DNA from: Pectobacterium peruviense
Lineage (GTDB): Bacteria > Pseudomonadota > Gammaproteobacteria > Enterobacterales > Enterobacteriaceae
Reading direction: 5' to 3'
Length of the DNA: 64,000 nucleotides
Assembly: GCF_002847345.1 (NCBI RefSeq)
Contig: NZ_LXFV01000001.1
Span: 62,001-126,000, forward strand
The translations under genes and the position numbers were made by a program. Shown here in pieces: positions 30,224 through 38,412 of the stretch. The notes beneath the pieces were generated by a model. The model had not been told where the DNA came from, did not search any database, and saw nothing but the letters and a program-made list of their open reading frames with translations. The stretch's first letter is position 1. Each line of letters opens with the position of its first letter.

Positions 30224-32263
30224 ATGAAGATACCGCAAGCTGAAAAAAGACCCCACGCGATAAGTACACATGGCGATACGCGTATCGACAACTATTACTG
30301 GCTGCGTGATGACGAGCGCGCCGATCCGCAGGTGTTGGCCTATCTGGAACAGGAAAATGCCTACAGTGAAGCGATCATGGCCCCTCACGAGGCACGGAAG
30401 CGGTCGCTGTATGACGAAATGGTTAACCGTATCCCGTCGACGGATATGTCTGTGCCGTATGTCAGGAAGGGGTATCGCTACCAAAGTCGCTATGAGCAAG
30501 GTAAAGAGTACGCCATTTATCTGCGCCAACCTGAGCAGGCAACAGATGCGTGGGACACGCTGTTGGACGGAAATCAACGTGCGAAGGGGCATGAGTTTTA
30601 TAGTCTCGGCGCGCTTGAGATTAGTCCTAGCAATTCGCTGTTAGCACTCTCGGAGGATTTCTTATCTCGTCGGCAGTACACGATTCGTTTTCGTGACCTT
30701 AACCGAGACGAATGGTTACCGGATGTGATCGAAAATGTGACCGCAGGTGCGGAATGGTCGGCAGATTCAACGGTGCTGTACTACGTGCGCAAACATGACA
30801 AAACGCTGTTACCGTATCAGGTCTACCGTCATCGCTTAGGCAGCGATCCGGCGCAGGATGAGCTGGTGTATGAAGAGAAAGACGATACGTATTATGTCAG
30901 TCTGAGTAAAACGACATCAGAGCATTACATCACCATTTATCTCAGCAGCACCACGACGACCGAGGTGCTATTGCTTGATGCGATGATCCCAGATGCCGTG
31001 CCGCAGGTATGCATTCCACGTCGAAAAGATCATGAATATGGCATCGATCACTATCAGGACCGGTTTTATTTGCGTTCCAATCGAGACGGAAAAAACTTCG
31101 GTCTTTATCGTTCGGATAAGCCTGATGAACACGCACTGGAAACACTGATTGCTCCACGTGAGCACTGCGTGCTGGAGAGTTTTGAACTTTTCCGTGATTG
31201 GCTGGTGGTGGAAGAAAGAGAGCGCGGTTTGACCAGCTTACGTCAGATTCACTGGCATACGCAGGAAGAGAAAGCGATCACCTTCAATGATGCGAGTTAT
31301 GTGACATGGTTGTCGTACAACCCTACGCCAGAAACGGCATTGATGCGATATGGCTATTCATCAATGACAACCCCCAGCTCGCTGTATGAACTGAATTTGG
31401 ACACGGGCGAACAGCAGTTACTTAAACAAGCCGAAGTGAAAGATTTCTCCCCAGATAGCTATCGGAGCGAACGTTTGTGGATCACGGCCCGAGATGGCGT
31501 CGATGTGCCCGTTTCTTTGGTTTACCATCGCGACCATTTCAGCCCTGGTAAGAATCCGATACTGGTCTATGGCTACGGTGCTTATGGGAATAGCATGGAT
31601 CCTGACTTCAGCGTTAGCCGTCTGAGCCTACTAGACCGAGGATTTGTTTTTGCCTTAACGCACATTCGCGGTGGCGGTGAACTGGGTCAACAGTGGTATG
31701 ACGATGGCCGGTTACTCAATAAGATGCATTCCTTCACGGATTTCATCGATGTGTCTCAGGCACTGATAGAAAAAGGCTATGGCGATAGGAAAAACATGTT
31801 TGCCATGGGGGGCAGTGCGGGAGGTTTGCTGATGGGCGCGGTCGTGAATATCGCCCCTGACCTATTTAAAGGCGTTGTCGCTCAGGTTCCGTTCGTTGAT
31901 GTGTTGACGACAATGTTGGATGAGTCTATTCCACTGACGACTGGAGAGTATGACGAGTGGGGCGATCCGAATGAACAAACCTACTATGACTACATCAAGC
32001 AGTACAGTCCCTATGACGGTGTTACCGCACAGCGCTATCCGCATTTGTTGGTGACGACCGGATTACACGATTCTCAGGTTCAGTATTGGGAGCCTGCAAA
32101 GTGGGTGGCGAAATTGCGGGAAGTCAAAACAGACGATCGTCTGGTGCTGTTGTACACCGATATGGAAGCTGGGCACGGTGGAAAGTCTGGTCGCTTCAAA
32201 CGCTATGATGATATTGCGCTGGAGTATGCTTTCCTGTTGATGGTGCTTGAAAAGGCTGCGTAA
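30224..32263 (+). CDS. ptrB: Oligopeptidase B
   Basis: PtrB is a cytoplasmic serine peptidase of the prolyl oligopeptidase family that cuts short peptides after Arg or Lys. The 679-residue product has an N-terminal beta-propeller ([17 protein letters not shown] onward) and a C-terminal alpha/beta-hydrolase domain with nucleophile GGSAGG, then the acid in [12 protein letters not shown] and the His in GHGGKSGR. The ribosome site before ATG 30224 is weak. It converges with a 36-residue small gene. Confidence 0.97.
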   Translation: MKIPQAEKRPHAISTHGDTRIDNYYWLRDDERADPQVLAYLEQENAYSEAIMAPHEARKRSLYDEMVNRIPSTDMSVPYVRKGYRYQSRYEQGKEYAIYLRQPEQATDAWDTLLDGNQRAKGHEFYSLGALEISPSNSLLALSEDFLSRRQYTIRFRDLNRDEWLPDVIENVTAGAEWSADSTVLYYVRKHDKTLLPYQVYRHRLGSDPAQDELVYEEKDDTYYVSLSKTTSEHYITIYLSSTTTTEVLLLDAMIPDAVPQVCIPRRKDHEYGIDHYQDRFYLRSNRDGKNFGLYRSDKPDEHALETLIAPREHCVLESFELFRDWLVVEERERGLTSLRQIHWHTQEEKAITFNDASYVTWLSYNPTPETALMRYGYSSMTTPSSLYELNLDTGEQQLLKQAEVKDFSPDSYRSERLWITARDGVDVPVSLVYHRDHFSPGKNPILVYGYGAYGNSMDPDFSVSRLSLLDRGFVFALTHIRGGGELGQQWYDDGRLLNKMHSFTDFIDVSQALIEKGYGDRKNMFAMGGSAGGLLMGAVVNIAPDLFKGVVAQVPFVDVLTTMLDESIPLTTGEYDEWGDPNEQTYYDYIKQYSPYDGVTAQRYPHLLVTTGLHDSQVQYWEPAKWVAKLREVKTDDRLVLLYTDMEAGHGGKSGRFKRYDDIALEYAFLLMVLEKAA

Positions 32264-32298
32264 AGTCAGGAATAAGAGCTAACAGCTGCGGTTATGAA

Positions 32299-32322
32299 GG
32301 TAAACCCGTTTTCGGGTTTACC
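32299..32322. terminator. Hairpin after ptrB
   Basis: GGTAAACCCG and CGGGTTTACC form a perfect 10-bp stem around a TTTT loop, 36 bases past ptrB. No T-run follows, so intrinsic termination is uncertain. Confidence 0.6.
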
Positions 32323-32359
32323 CGATCGGCATGGGACATTACTTCGGTAATACCAGCAC

Positions 32360-32470
32360 TCAGGTGATATCAGCTTGCGGCTTCTTCGCCTTTTTATCGG
32401 CACGTTTTTCGGCTGCCGTTTTCAGGGGCTTTTTCTTACTGTTCTTTTTACTATCCAGTCCTTTACTCAT
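32360..32470 (-). CDS. Small very basic protein (36 aa)
   Basis: The frame ATG 32470 to TGA 32360 encodes MSKGLDSKKNSKKKPLKTAA and 16 more residues. A good ribosome site (GCGAGGCAAGAT) precedes it. About a third of the residues are Lys and there is no hydrophobic segment, so it may bind nucleic acid. I recall similar Lys-rich short proteins annotated in other enterobacteria, but cannot name this one. It lies on the minus strand between ptrB and holE. Confidence 0.7.
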   Translation of the reverse strand: MSKGLDSKKNSKKKPLKTAAEKRADKKAKKPQADIT

Positions 32471-32629
32471 ATCTTGCCTCGCTTGATAAAAGGTAAGGTT
32501 GCCACTCCATTAACCTCCTGTGCGGGTCGATATGCAAGCAGAAAATTGTTTTTGCTGTGTAAGAATGTAACCCGTGGAAAGGGATGTTTTCCACGGTAAC
32601 GCCGTCTTAGATTGGAATGAGGGGAATCG

Positions 32630-32860
32630 CTATTTAGACTTCGGTTCGTAGGGTAAACGAGAGAATTGTAGTGAACGCTGGCGATAAAACATTACACGCT
32701 CACGAAAGTAGTTACGCAGGTGCTCGGGTTGTTCTCTCTCAACGACCTCTGGAATGACCGGCATATTGTAACGTTCTTTGAAGGCAACACCTGACGCTGC
32801 CAAGTCTACGTTAACCTTATCCATATCCTCTTTGGATAATTCTGCCAGATTATGTCCCAT
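32630..32860 (-). CDS. holE: DNA polymerase III theta subunit HolE
   Basis: HolE is the small theta subunit that binds and stabilises the epsilon proofreading subunit in the polymerase III core. The 76 residues contain [20 protein letters not shown] and [17 protein letters not shown] and end LPYEPKSK, nearly identical to E. coli. It is monocistronic and divergent from ftnA. Confidence 0.96.
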   Translation of the reverse strand: MGHNLAELSKEDMDKVNVDLAASGVAFKERYNMPVIPEVVEREQPEHLRNYFRERVMFYRQRSLQFSRLPYEPKSK

Positions 32861-32979
32861 ACTACTTTCTCCTGCCTATTGGCCACAGACTGATGTGTGC
32901 CACGGTAAAGTAGCGACGGGAAAATGGCAAGTGTTCGACTTATCATATGAATGTTTATTCTTCTCATTACGAAGTGGGA

Positions 32980-33185
32980 ATCATTTTTAATATCTGCACA
33001 TCATAAAAAATATAGATCGAAGTTGTTATTTTTGATAATAAAAACGATTCGCAATAATATAGTAAAAATCACTCTTAAGTGATAATAAATATCAATAACA
33101 ATAAATTTAAGTTGCTGTTTTTTATGGTTATTTTAATGCGATTATATTGATGTTAATAAAGTGTTTTTTATTTTATTTTTTCAGG
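32980..33185. promoter_or_regulatory. AT-rich ftnA control region
   Basis: This stretch is far richer in A and T than its surroundings and contains GATAAT hexamers (33034-33039 and 33081-33086) followed by related ATCAATAA/ATAATAT words, as expected of degenerate Fur-binding repeats. In E. coli, iron-bound Fur induces ftnA by displacing the silencer H-NS from an extended upstream site. The same logic is plausible here. The holE-ftnA gap holds no gene. Confidence 0.45.
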
Positions 33186-33232
33186 CATAATGCCCAGGAT
33201 AATTTCACCTGCCGAGAAAATAGGGAGTTACT

Positions 33233-33739
33233 ATGTTAAAAAAAGAAATGATTCAGAAGCTCAATGAGCAACTTAATCTGGAGTTTTATTCTGCGAATTT
33301 GTATCTACAAATGAGTGCATGGTGCGGTGATAAAGGTTTTGAAGGCGCATCTAGTTTCCTGAAGACGCATTCTCAGGAAGAAATGCAACACATGCAGCGC
33401 CTGTTTGACTATCTGGATGACACGGGAAGCTTGCCTGTGTTAGGCGCGATTGCGGCTCCGCCGATTGATTTCGATTCACTGGCTGATGTCTTCAAACTGA
33501 CCTATGAACACGAACAGCTGATTACAGCAAAAATTAATGAGTTGGCACATGCGGCGATGGCGCAGCAGGACTACTCTACATTTAATTTCCTACAATGGTA
33601 CGTTGCCGAACAGCACGAAGAAGAAAAACTGTTCCGTTCTATTCTGGACAAACTGGCGTTGGTTAATGCTAGCGAAGGTGGCCTATTCTTCATCGATCAG
33701 GACCTGAAAAAAATGTCTACGGCAGCACCGTCAGCCTAA
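33233..33739 (+). CDS. ftnA: Ferritin FtnA
   Basis: FtnA is the main non-haem iron store, a 24-subunit shell that oxidises and stores Fe(II). The 168-residue protein has the ferroxidase ligands E17 (NLEFYS), E50 and H53 (SQEEMQHMQ) and later helix-bundle acidic residues ([15 protein letters not shown]). The start has GGGAG upstream. In E. coli ftnA is not between yebY and holE; here it occupies the place of yebZ-yobA. Confidence 0.96.
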   Translation: MLKKEMIQKLNEQLNLEFYSANLYLQMSAWCGDKGFEGASSFLKTHSQEEMQHMQRLFDYLDDTGSLPVLGAIAAPPIDFDSLADVFKLTYEHEQLITAKINELAHAAMAQQDYSTFNFLQWYVAEQHEEEKLFRSILDKLALVNASEGGLFFIDQDLKKMSTAAPSA

Positions 33740-33777
33740 CGACAACCGGCACCTCTGTCGGTTAATACGCATTTGAA

Positions 33778-33811
33778 TAACGCGGGATAATGTTCTCGTT
33801 ATCCCGCGTTA
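33778..33811 (+). terminator. Terminator after ftnA
   Basis: TAACGCGGGATAA and TTATCCCGCGTTA form a 13-bp stem around TGTTCTCG, followed by TTTCTTCT. Confidence 0.82.
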
Positions 33812-34022
33812 TTTCTTCTCTCGAACGACTTGTCACCTTATACCTCGCTGTAAGTTTTATTCTTGGTTTCGCACTCGACTTCATCTTCCTCTGTCGCTAT
33901 GATCGCGTTAGTAGTGATACACAACGTTATGTTTTATAAGGTTTGATGCTGTCTTTTTCTGATTCGGATAAAGCTGCAATCCTCACACACATCATCGTCT
34001 GAATACGCATGTCGGGAATACC

Positions 34023-34379
34023 ATGATGAAGAAATTGTTGCTATCTATCGTGCTTACCTCACTTTCTGCGAATGCTTTTACTGTCGCCAAGTTGGCCAAT
34101 ATCAGCCGACTGGAATATGGCGATCGCTGGGCTTTCACGCGTGAAGAAGTTCAACTGATTTGTCGCCCTGGCAATGCGCTATACGCCTTACATACCGGTA
34201 CGCTGATGCAATATCCGCTGAATGATGTCGCCATTGAGCAGATGAAATCTGGGCAAGTGAGTGCGCAGCCGATAGACGTCATCTGGCTAGACGATCCTAA
34301 ACAGCCTGGACAGAAAAAAAGTCTTCAGCCATTTATCGAGCGTGCAGAGCAACTGTGCCAGCCAGATGCTAAACCATGA
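34023..34379 (+). CDS. yebY: DUF2511 periplasmic protein YebY
   Basis: The 118-residue product has a signal peptide ([19 protein letters not shown]) and the conserved blocks [27 protein letters not shown] and FIERAEQLC, which resemble E. coli YebY. Two Cys residues could form a periplasmic disulfide. In E. coli yebY is followed by the copper-related yebZ and yobA and preceded by the sdsR sRNA; here sdsR is next door, but yebZ-yobA are missing. Function unknown. Confidence 0.9.
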   Translation: MMKKLLLSIVLTSLSANAFTVAKLANISRLEYGDRWAFTREEVQLICRPGNALYALHTGTLMQYPLNDVAIEQMKSGQVSAQPIDVIWLDDPKQPGQKKSLQPFIERAEQLCQPDAKP

Positions 34380-34500
34380 AGTGATTGATTTGATTATTAA
34401 TGTTAATTATTTACTTCTTTATGGTTAATGCAAAGTGTGAAACCTGTTCCATTTGTGATAATTGCGAGCGGACTGATGCTGGAAAACGCGGGGGAGTTGG

Positions 34501-34510
34501 CTACGCTTAA
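34501..34510 (+). promoter_or_regulatory. Sigma-S type -10 element of sdsR
   Basis: CTACGCTTAA matches the extended -10 element favoured by sigma-S (CTAYRCTTAA-like) and stands about 6 bases before the inferred sdsR start. Confidence 0.7.
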
Positions 34511-34515
34511 GGTAC

Positions 34516-34616
34516 AGGGCTAGTACAGCTTGTATAAATGCCAACTTTTAGCGCACGGCTCTCCCAAGAGCCATTTCCCTAGACCGAATACAGGAATCGT
34601 GTTCGGTCTTTTTTTT
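34516..34616 (+). ncRNA. sdsR: Small RNA SdsR (RyeB)
   Basis: The stretch AATGCCAACTTTTAGCGCAC (from 34537), the hairpin GGCTCTcccaAGAGCC and the terminator stem ACCGAATAC/GTGTTCGGT with eight T residues correspond almost base for base to E. coli SdsR. SdsR is a sigma-S-dependent, Hfq- and ProQ-binding RNA of stationary phase that lowers targets such as mutS and tolC. Location next to yebY is conserved. The 5' end is estimated from the -10 element. In E. coli an antisense RNA, SraC, covers it; this was not assessed. Confidence 0.93.
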
Positions 34617-34908
34617 GATGTATCGGTTGGTAAACCATCACCAATGAACGAGTGGGGCGAGAGGAATTTCTTCTCTGTCCGGCTTTTAAAGGCTTTTAAG
34701 AATAAATGCTTGCTAAAGATTTTCATACATGCGTTAATAGCTCGTCGGTTTGATTCGCAGACCTAAAAAGCAGTTTAGTAAAGCAGTTCTCATTTCAAAG
34801 TGTTATCCATAGATATCCCTTCTTTGAGCCTCCTTATTGTTGCTAATTAAATTCTGTGCACAGGCCCTATTCGCCGGAAGGCGCTATAAAAAAATTAAGG
34901 TAATTTCT

Positions 34909-35121
34909 ATGTCTAATAAAATGACTGGTTTAGTAAAATGGTTTGACGCTGGTAAAGGTTTCGGTTTCATTACTCCTGACAACGGTAGCAAAGATGTATT
35001 CGTACATTTCTCTGCTATTCAGAGCAATGATTTCAAAACTCTGGACGAAGGCCAAAAGGTTGAGTTCACTATTGAAAATGGCCAGAAAGGCCCATCAGCT
35101 GGCAACGTTGTTGCGCTGTAA
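34909..35121 (+). CDS. CspA-family cold-shock protein
   Basis: The 70-residue cold-shock domain protein (start ATG 34909) shows RNP1 KGFGFIT and RNP2 VFVHFSAI, typical of single-stranded RNA/DNA-binding chaperones. The long upstream leader after sdsR could hold a cspA-like regulated 5' UTR, but no cold box is recognised. Which E. coli paralogue (CspA, C or E) it matches cannot be decided from the sequence alone. Confidence 0.95.
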   Translation: MSNKMTGLVKWFDAGKGFGFITPDNGSKDVFVHFSAIQSNDFKTLDEGQKVEFTIENGQKGPSAGNVVAL

Positions 35122-35185
35122 TTGAATTAATATTTCTCTTGCGATAGCGATGATGGTGTAAACCGGAGCAGCCAAGAAGAATAGT

Positions 35186-35217
35186 AAAAAAACCCTAGCG
35201 TAAAGCTGGGGTTTTTT
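35186..35217 (+). terminator. Terminator after the cold-shock gene
   Basis: AAAACCCTAGC and GCTGGGGTTTT pair around GTAAA and run into TTTTTT. Confidence 0.88.
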
Positions 35218-35340
35218 GTTTATGTATCTAGCGAATTTTAATGGAATTTTTATACTTAGGGTTCACCAGAATCACTGGGCTATCATCTCAATCGTGCATG
35301 ATTTTTTATATCCATAATGCACTATATGCCTATGAGATAG

Positions 35341-35649
35341 TTAATATCGATCGGCTCTAAGTGGAGGAAAACGTGAGTCGCGTTCGCAAGGTACCCCATC
35401 ATGGTCGCCATCCATTTTGGTATTAGGGCAGTTTTGAATGAAAAAATAAGCCTCTTCTCTCGAGTTCATCTGGCTACAATACTGCCTGCCGTCACAAACA
35501 AAGCGATTTTCTTTTTGTTTTCGATCTTGTGCTTTTATTTTTTCCGCTCTTCGGCTATCACCATCATGACGATATTGATAGGACGATTCCGCCTGGGCAG
35601 TAAAAGAGAATGCAGTAGATAATAGAATAATGAAGAGTTTTCGTTTCAT
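35341..35649 (-). CDS. Exported excalibur-domain protein
   Basis: The start at ATG 35649 is preferred (GGATG at good distance) over ATG 35661. The 102-residue precursor has a signal peptide (MKRKLFIILLSTAFSFTAQA), a charged linker and an excalibur calcium-binding domain: CDGRQYCSQMNSREEAYFF, then CPNTKMDGDHDGVPCE with a DxDxDG-type loop. Such domains are found on extracellular nucleases and surface proteins, but no nuclease core is present here. It is likely secreted or periplasmic; the role is unknown. Confidence 0.85.
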   Translation of the reverse strand: MKRKLFIILLSTAFSFTAQAESSYQYRHDGDSRRAEKIKAQDRKQKENRFVCDGRQYCSQMNSREEAYFFIQNCPNTKMDGDHDGVPCERDSRFPPLRADRY

Positions 35650-35905
35650 CGATACATCCATGAAATAATTGTATAAGAGAAGCCTATCATTCTTGATAGG
35701 ACATAATTATTAATAATTCTTCATTATCAGCGGAGGGGTTGTGATAACTACGACATTGATGCTGTCTGAAAATTAAGCTTTTCTATGTGCCGTCGTTCGT
35801 CACATTGTGCTTCTTTACGGTTTTTTAACGTGATTGATGAATTTATCTCTCGGTAATAGAAACTATCGACTAAATTTATAGAACACGAAATGATGGGAGG
35901 AAACG

Positions 35906-36052
35906 ATGACTGATAAAAATACGGGTACCAAACATAAGGATAAAGACGATCATCCTGCAAAAGATGCGCCGAAAGATCAGGGAGAAATTCCTCGTAAGCG
36001 TGATGACAGCAAAGATGATGTCGAAGATCCGTTTGATGCCAATAAGGATTAA
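35906..36052 (+). CDS. Small hydrophilic protein (48 aa)
   Basis: ATG 35906 follows a strong ribosome site (GGGAGGAAACG). The product starts MTDKNTGTKHKDKDDHPAKD and ends DDVEDPFDANKD. It is highly charged with Lys/Asp alternation, no hydrophobic core and no Cys, so it is probably disordered. No family is recognised. It is flanked by minus-strand genes and stands alone. Confidence 0.7.
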   Translation: MTDKNTGTKHKDKDDHPAKDAPKDQGEIPRKRDDSKDDVEDPFDANKD

Positions 36053-36094
36053 TATGCTGGCGACAAGCCTCTGCCGCCAACGTTCTGTGAAAAA

Positions 36095-36577
36095 TTAGTG
36101 TGCTTTGACCGCCGCAGTAACTGATGAGTTGGGAGTGAAATAATCATTATCTTCCATAATCGGAATATAAACTCTAACCCACTCGGTGCCTTCAACCATA
36201 TCCCAGCTATGTCCTTCGCCCTGCGTATCGGCAGCAATTAAAACTGTTCCGGGAGAAAGCAGGAAAGTGGAACCATCGCTGACTCGAAATTTTAATGTGC
36301 CCTTCAGCGTGATGACATATTGTTTGCGCGGGGCTGCGTGAACGTTCATCTCCCACGCTTCAGTAGAGTTACTGAGCCAAAATTTTTGTGCGGTGATTTT
36401 TTCCAGAGCGGGAACACTACCTGTTACGAAGGCTGAGTGATTGTCCGGCGTATTGATCAGTTTAATAGCCGGTATCCGGGTTTCCTCTGCATGAGGTGAG
36501 GGCGGCGTTGCTGAATACGCAGTAACGGAAACCAATAATCCGGCAAGCGCCAGAAGAAAACGCGATGTCTTTTTCAT
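36095..36577 (-). CDS. Periplasmic cupin-fold protein
   Basis: The 160-residue protein has a signal peptide (MKKTSRFLLALAGLLVSVTA, cleavage near AYSA). A compact beta-barrel follows with cupin-like strands: KQYVITLKGTLKFRVSDGST, FLLSPGTVLIAADTQGEGHSW. The classical metal His-X-His is not seen; HSWDM may supply one ligand. It resembles cupins annotated as exported hypothetical proteins. It is monocistronic. Confidence 0.8.
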   Translation of the reverse strand: MKKTSRFLLALAGLLVSVTAYSATPPSPHAEETRIPAIKLINTPDNHSAFVTGSVPALEKITAQKFWLSNSTEAWEMNVHAAPRKQYVITLKGTLKFRVSDGSTFLLSPGTVLIAADTQGEGHSWDMVEGTEWVRVYIPIMEDNDYFTPNSSVTAAVKAH

Positions 36578-36822
36578 TTAAATAAAATCCATATTATTTA
36601 TACCTGATGAACAGGCAACCCTATGTACGTCAGCTCTTTATATAGCCGTTTATATGTACGCCTTACAACGTCGGGGATGGTACTGCTGAAGTTTATTTTT
36701 CACCAGATGGTTACAGCAATTGCATTGATTGGTATATCGCTGGATTTGTTTGTATTTTATTCACGATGGTGTGGTGTGCGGGAGAGTTGGAGCAGGGAAA
36801 TTGTTGAGCAAAATACGACAGA

Positions 36823-36838
36823 GGAGCCCCGAGGCTCC
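36823..36838 (-). terminator. Probable terminator after the DUF1471 gene
   Basis: GGAGCC and GGCTCC pair around CCGA (plus-strand view), 18 bases past the gene's stop on the minus strand. The T-run is weak. Confidence 0.5.
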
Positions 36839-36855
36839 CTGACGTCTGGCTTGAT

Positions 36856-37083
36856 TTATTTATACAGAACTGCAGTGCCGTGTAACTGATCGCGACCGGT
36901 AGCGGAAACGATGCGGTATGATGACGCGCCAGCTTTTTGGGCTTTTTGAGCGACCTGCGCTTCAAAAGCGTCTAACGTTTTTGCACCACTAACGGAGACC
37001 GTTGCGATTTCCTGCGCAGCAAAAGCGCCGAAAGACAAAGTAGAAAGAGCGATAACAGCGATAAAATTTTTGATGGTTTTCAT
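36856..37083 (-). CDS. YdgH/BhsA/McbA-family (DUF1471) periplasmic protein
   Basis: The 75-residue protein has a signal peptide (MKTIKNFIAVIALSTLSFGA, cleavage at AFAA-Q) and a single DUF1471 domain: IATVSVSGAKTLDAFEAQVA, then GASSYRIVSATGRDQLHGTA. Family members respond to stress, influence biofilm and are abundant in enterobacteria. A clear purine-rich site precedes the ATG. There are several paralogues per genome, so no symbol is given. Confidence 0.93.
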   Translation of the reverse strand: MKTIKNFIAVIALSTLSFGAFAAQEIATVSVSGAKTLDAFEAQVAQKAQKAGASSYRIVSATGRDQLHGTAVLYK

Positions 37084-37234
37084 GGTTTATTCCTTCACGT
37101 TTTATTGTGTTAATTAGGCGATTTGCCTTGATGTGAGAAATGATAACGGCATAAGGTGGCAATGAATATCAGAGAGATTTGTTATTCTTTTTCAAAAATA
37201 TTGTTCTTTTTTGTTGCGCTCGCAGGAAAAATGC

Positions 37235-37336
37235 ATGGCTGACGGTATTTATCTGTCCGATCAGGAGTGGCAGAAAATCGTTGAGGCGGGTGTATCGTTG
37301 GGGATGAATCCGGCCGAGTTTGCGTTAATAGCATAA
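37235..37336 (+). CDS. Possible small protein (33 aa)
   Basis: ATG 37235, preceded by AGGAAAA, encodes MADGIYLSDQEWQKIVEAGV plus 13 residues ending NPAEFALIA. The amphipathic pattern LSDQEWQKIVEAGVSLGM-NPAEF resembles the helix of ribbon-helix-helix-like proteins, but it is too short for certainty. It lies 39 bases before the extensin-like gene and could be translated from the same message. It might equally be chance. Confidence 0.4.
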   Translation: MADGIYLSDQEWQKIVEAGVSLGMNPAEFALIA

Positions 37337-37375
37337 TATTACTCAGGAGAAGAAAATAATCAGGAGACGACGCTG

Positions 37376-38071
37376 ATGCGAGGATGGGTGATATTTGCGG
37401 TGATACTGGGGGTGTTAGTGGCTCTTGCACCCTGGATTCAGCGCCAGCTTCCGCCCGGTTACGATCCTTTCTCTCCGTTGTCCGTCGTTGACCCGCCTAC
37501 ATTTATTACCCGACTGAAAATGAAGTCTGTCGCCAACGATCCCGAAGCCTGTCTGGAGGTGCTAAAGCAGGCGCAGGAAAATGGGTGGCTGCGATTCTCC
37601 AAGGCCAATGATATCAGTGGGCAATGTCCGGTAGCGTCACCTGTTCGGGTTCAAGGTTTTGGCGCGGTCACGCTCAGTTCCAGCTTTCTTGCCAGTTGTT
37701 CATTGGCGCTGAGTAGCACGATGTTTGTGGCGCAGGTTGCAGTGCCGCAGGCGGAGTCTCTTGGTACGTCGCTGACGCGTATCGATCATATGGGCAGCTA
37801 TGCCTGTCGAAATGTCTATCATCGACCAGAAGGGCGTTTGAGTGAGCATGCAACGGCAGATGCGTGGGATATCGCCGCTTTTCGCCTGTCTGACGGACGG
37901 CAGGTTAGCGTGCTGAATCAGTGGTCGGATACGGACGATCGTGGGCGCTATTTACGCAATACGTTTGAGGAAAGCTGTCGTTTTTTCGGTAACGCGTTGG
38001 GGCCGGAATATAACGCTGCACATGCTAATCATTTTCACTTTGGCATGCGCGGTTTTGGCCTGTGTCGGTAG
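37376..38071 (+). CDS. Extensin-like C-terminal domain protein
   Basis: The 231-residue protein has an N-terminal membrane anchor or signal (about 4-20) and an extensin-like C-terminal domain: CPVASPVRVQGFGAVTLSSS, then IDHMGSYACRNVYHRPEGRLSEHATADAWDIAAF and HANHFHFGM. The SEHATA-AWD...HANHFHF arrangement resembles metal-binding peptidases of the M15/LAS kind, so cell-wall peptide cleavage is conceivable but unproven. AGGAG-like bases precede the ATG. Four Cys may form periplasmic disulfides. Confidence 0.85.
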   Translation: MRGWVIFAVILGVLVALAPWIQRQLPPGYDPFSPLSVVDPPTFITRLKMKSVANDPEACLEVLKQAQENGWLRFSKANDISGQCPVASPVRVQGFGAVTLSSSFLASCSLALSSTMFVAQVAVPQAESLGTSLTRIDHMGSYACRNVYHRPEGRLSEHATADAWDIAAFRLSDGRQVSVLNQWSDTDDRGRYLRNTFEESCRFFGNALGPEYNAAHANHFHFGMRGFGLCR

Positions 38072-38088
38072 GCATATACAGGAAAGGA

Positions 38089-38280
38089 TTAAAAATCAGC
38101 GTACTCCTGCGCTGGGATCCAGAAACCATCAATATACTCTTCGATAGGGAAGCAGCCAGCACGGCGCAGGCGCTGTTCATCCATCGCTTGCAGACATTGC
38201 GCTTCGGTGTTGTAGGCGCCGACGACCAAATCGTCACAGCCATGCCCGAGATAACAAACAAATATCACTAATGCAACCAT
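38089..38280 (-). CDS. yebW: DUF1482 small protein YebW
   Basis: The 63-residue product is nearly collinear with E. coli YebW: MVALVIFVCYLGHGCDDLVV, then CFPIEEYIDGFWIPAQEYADF. It has a short hydrophobic start and four Cys. The neighbouring order (rsmF upstream) agrees with E. coli, although yebV is missing. Function unknown. Confidence 0.9.
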   Translation of the reverse strand: MVALVIFVCYLGHGCDDLVVGAYNTEAQCLQAMDEQRLRRAGCFPIEEYIDGFWIPAQEYADF

Positions 38281-38412
38281 GCTGTTCTCCAGACATTACT
38301 ATTGCCGCGATGCTTTCTCGCTATCGAAATAATTGTAGATGAAAATCAGTGAGGAAAGGGAGAACGGCTGTTCATCAGGTGGTTTTCTCGCCACCTGATG
38401 CAGAAACCGCAA

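Noticed and set aside
34530..34766. Short frames on both strands across the sdsR region
   Set aside because: They read through the SdsR RNA and its terminator, which explains the sequence better.
36623..36889. 88-codon plus-strand frame between the cupin and DUF1471 genes
   Set aside because: Overlaps the DUF1471 gene antisense and its hairpin; no start signal or family.
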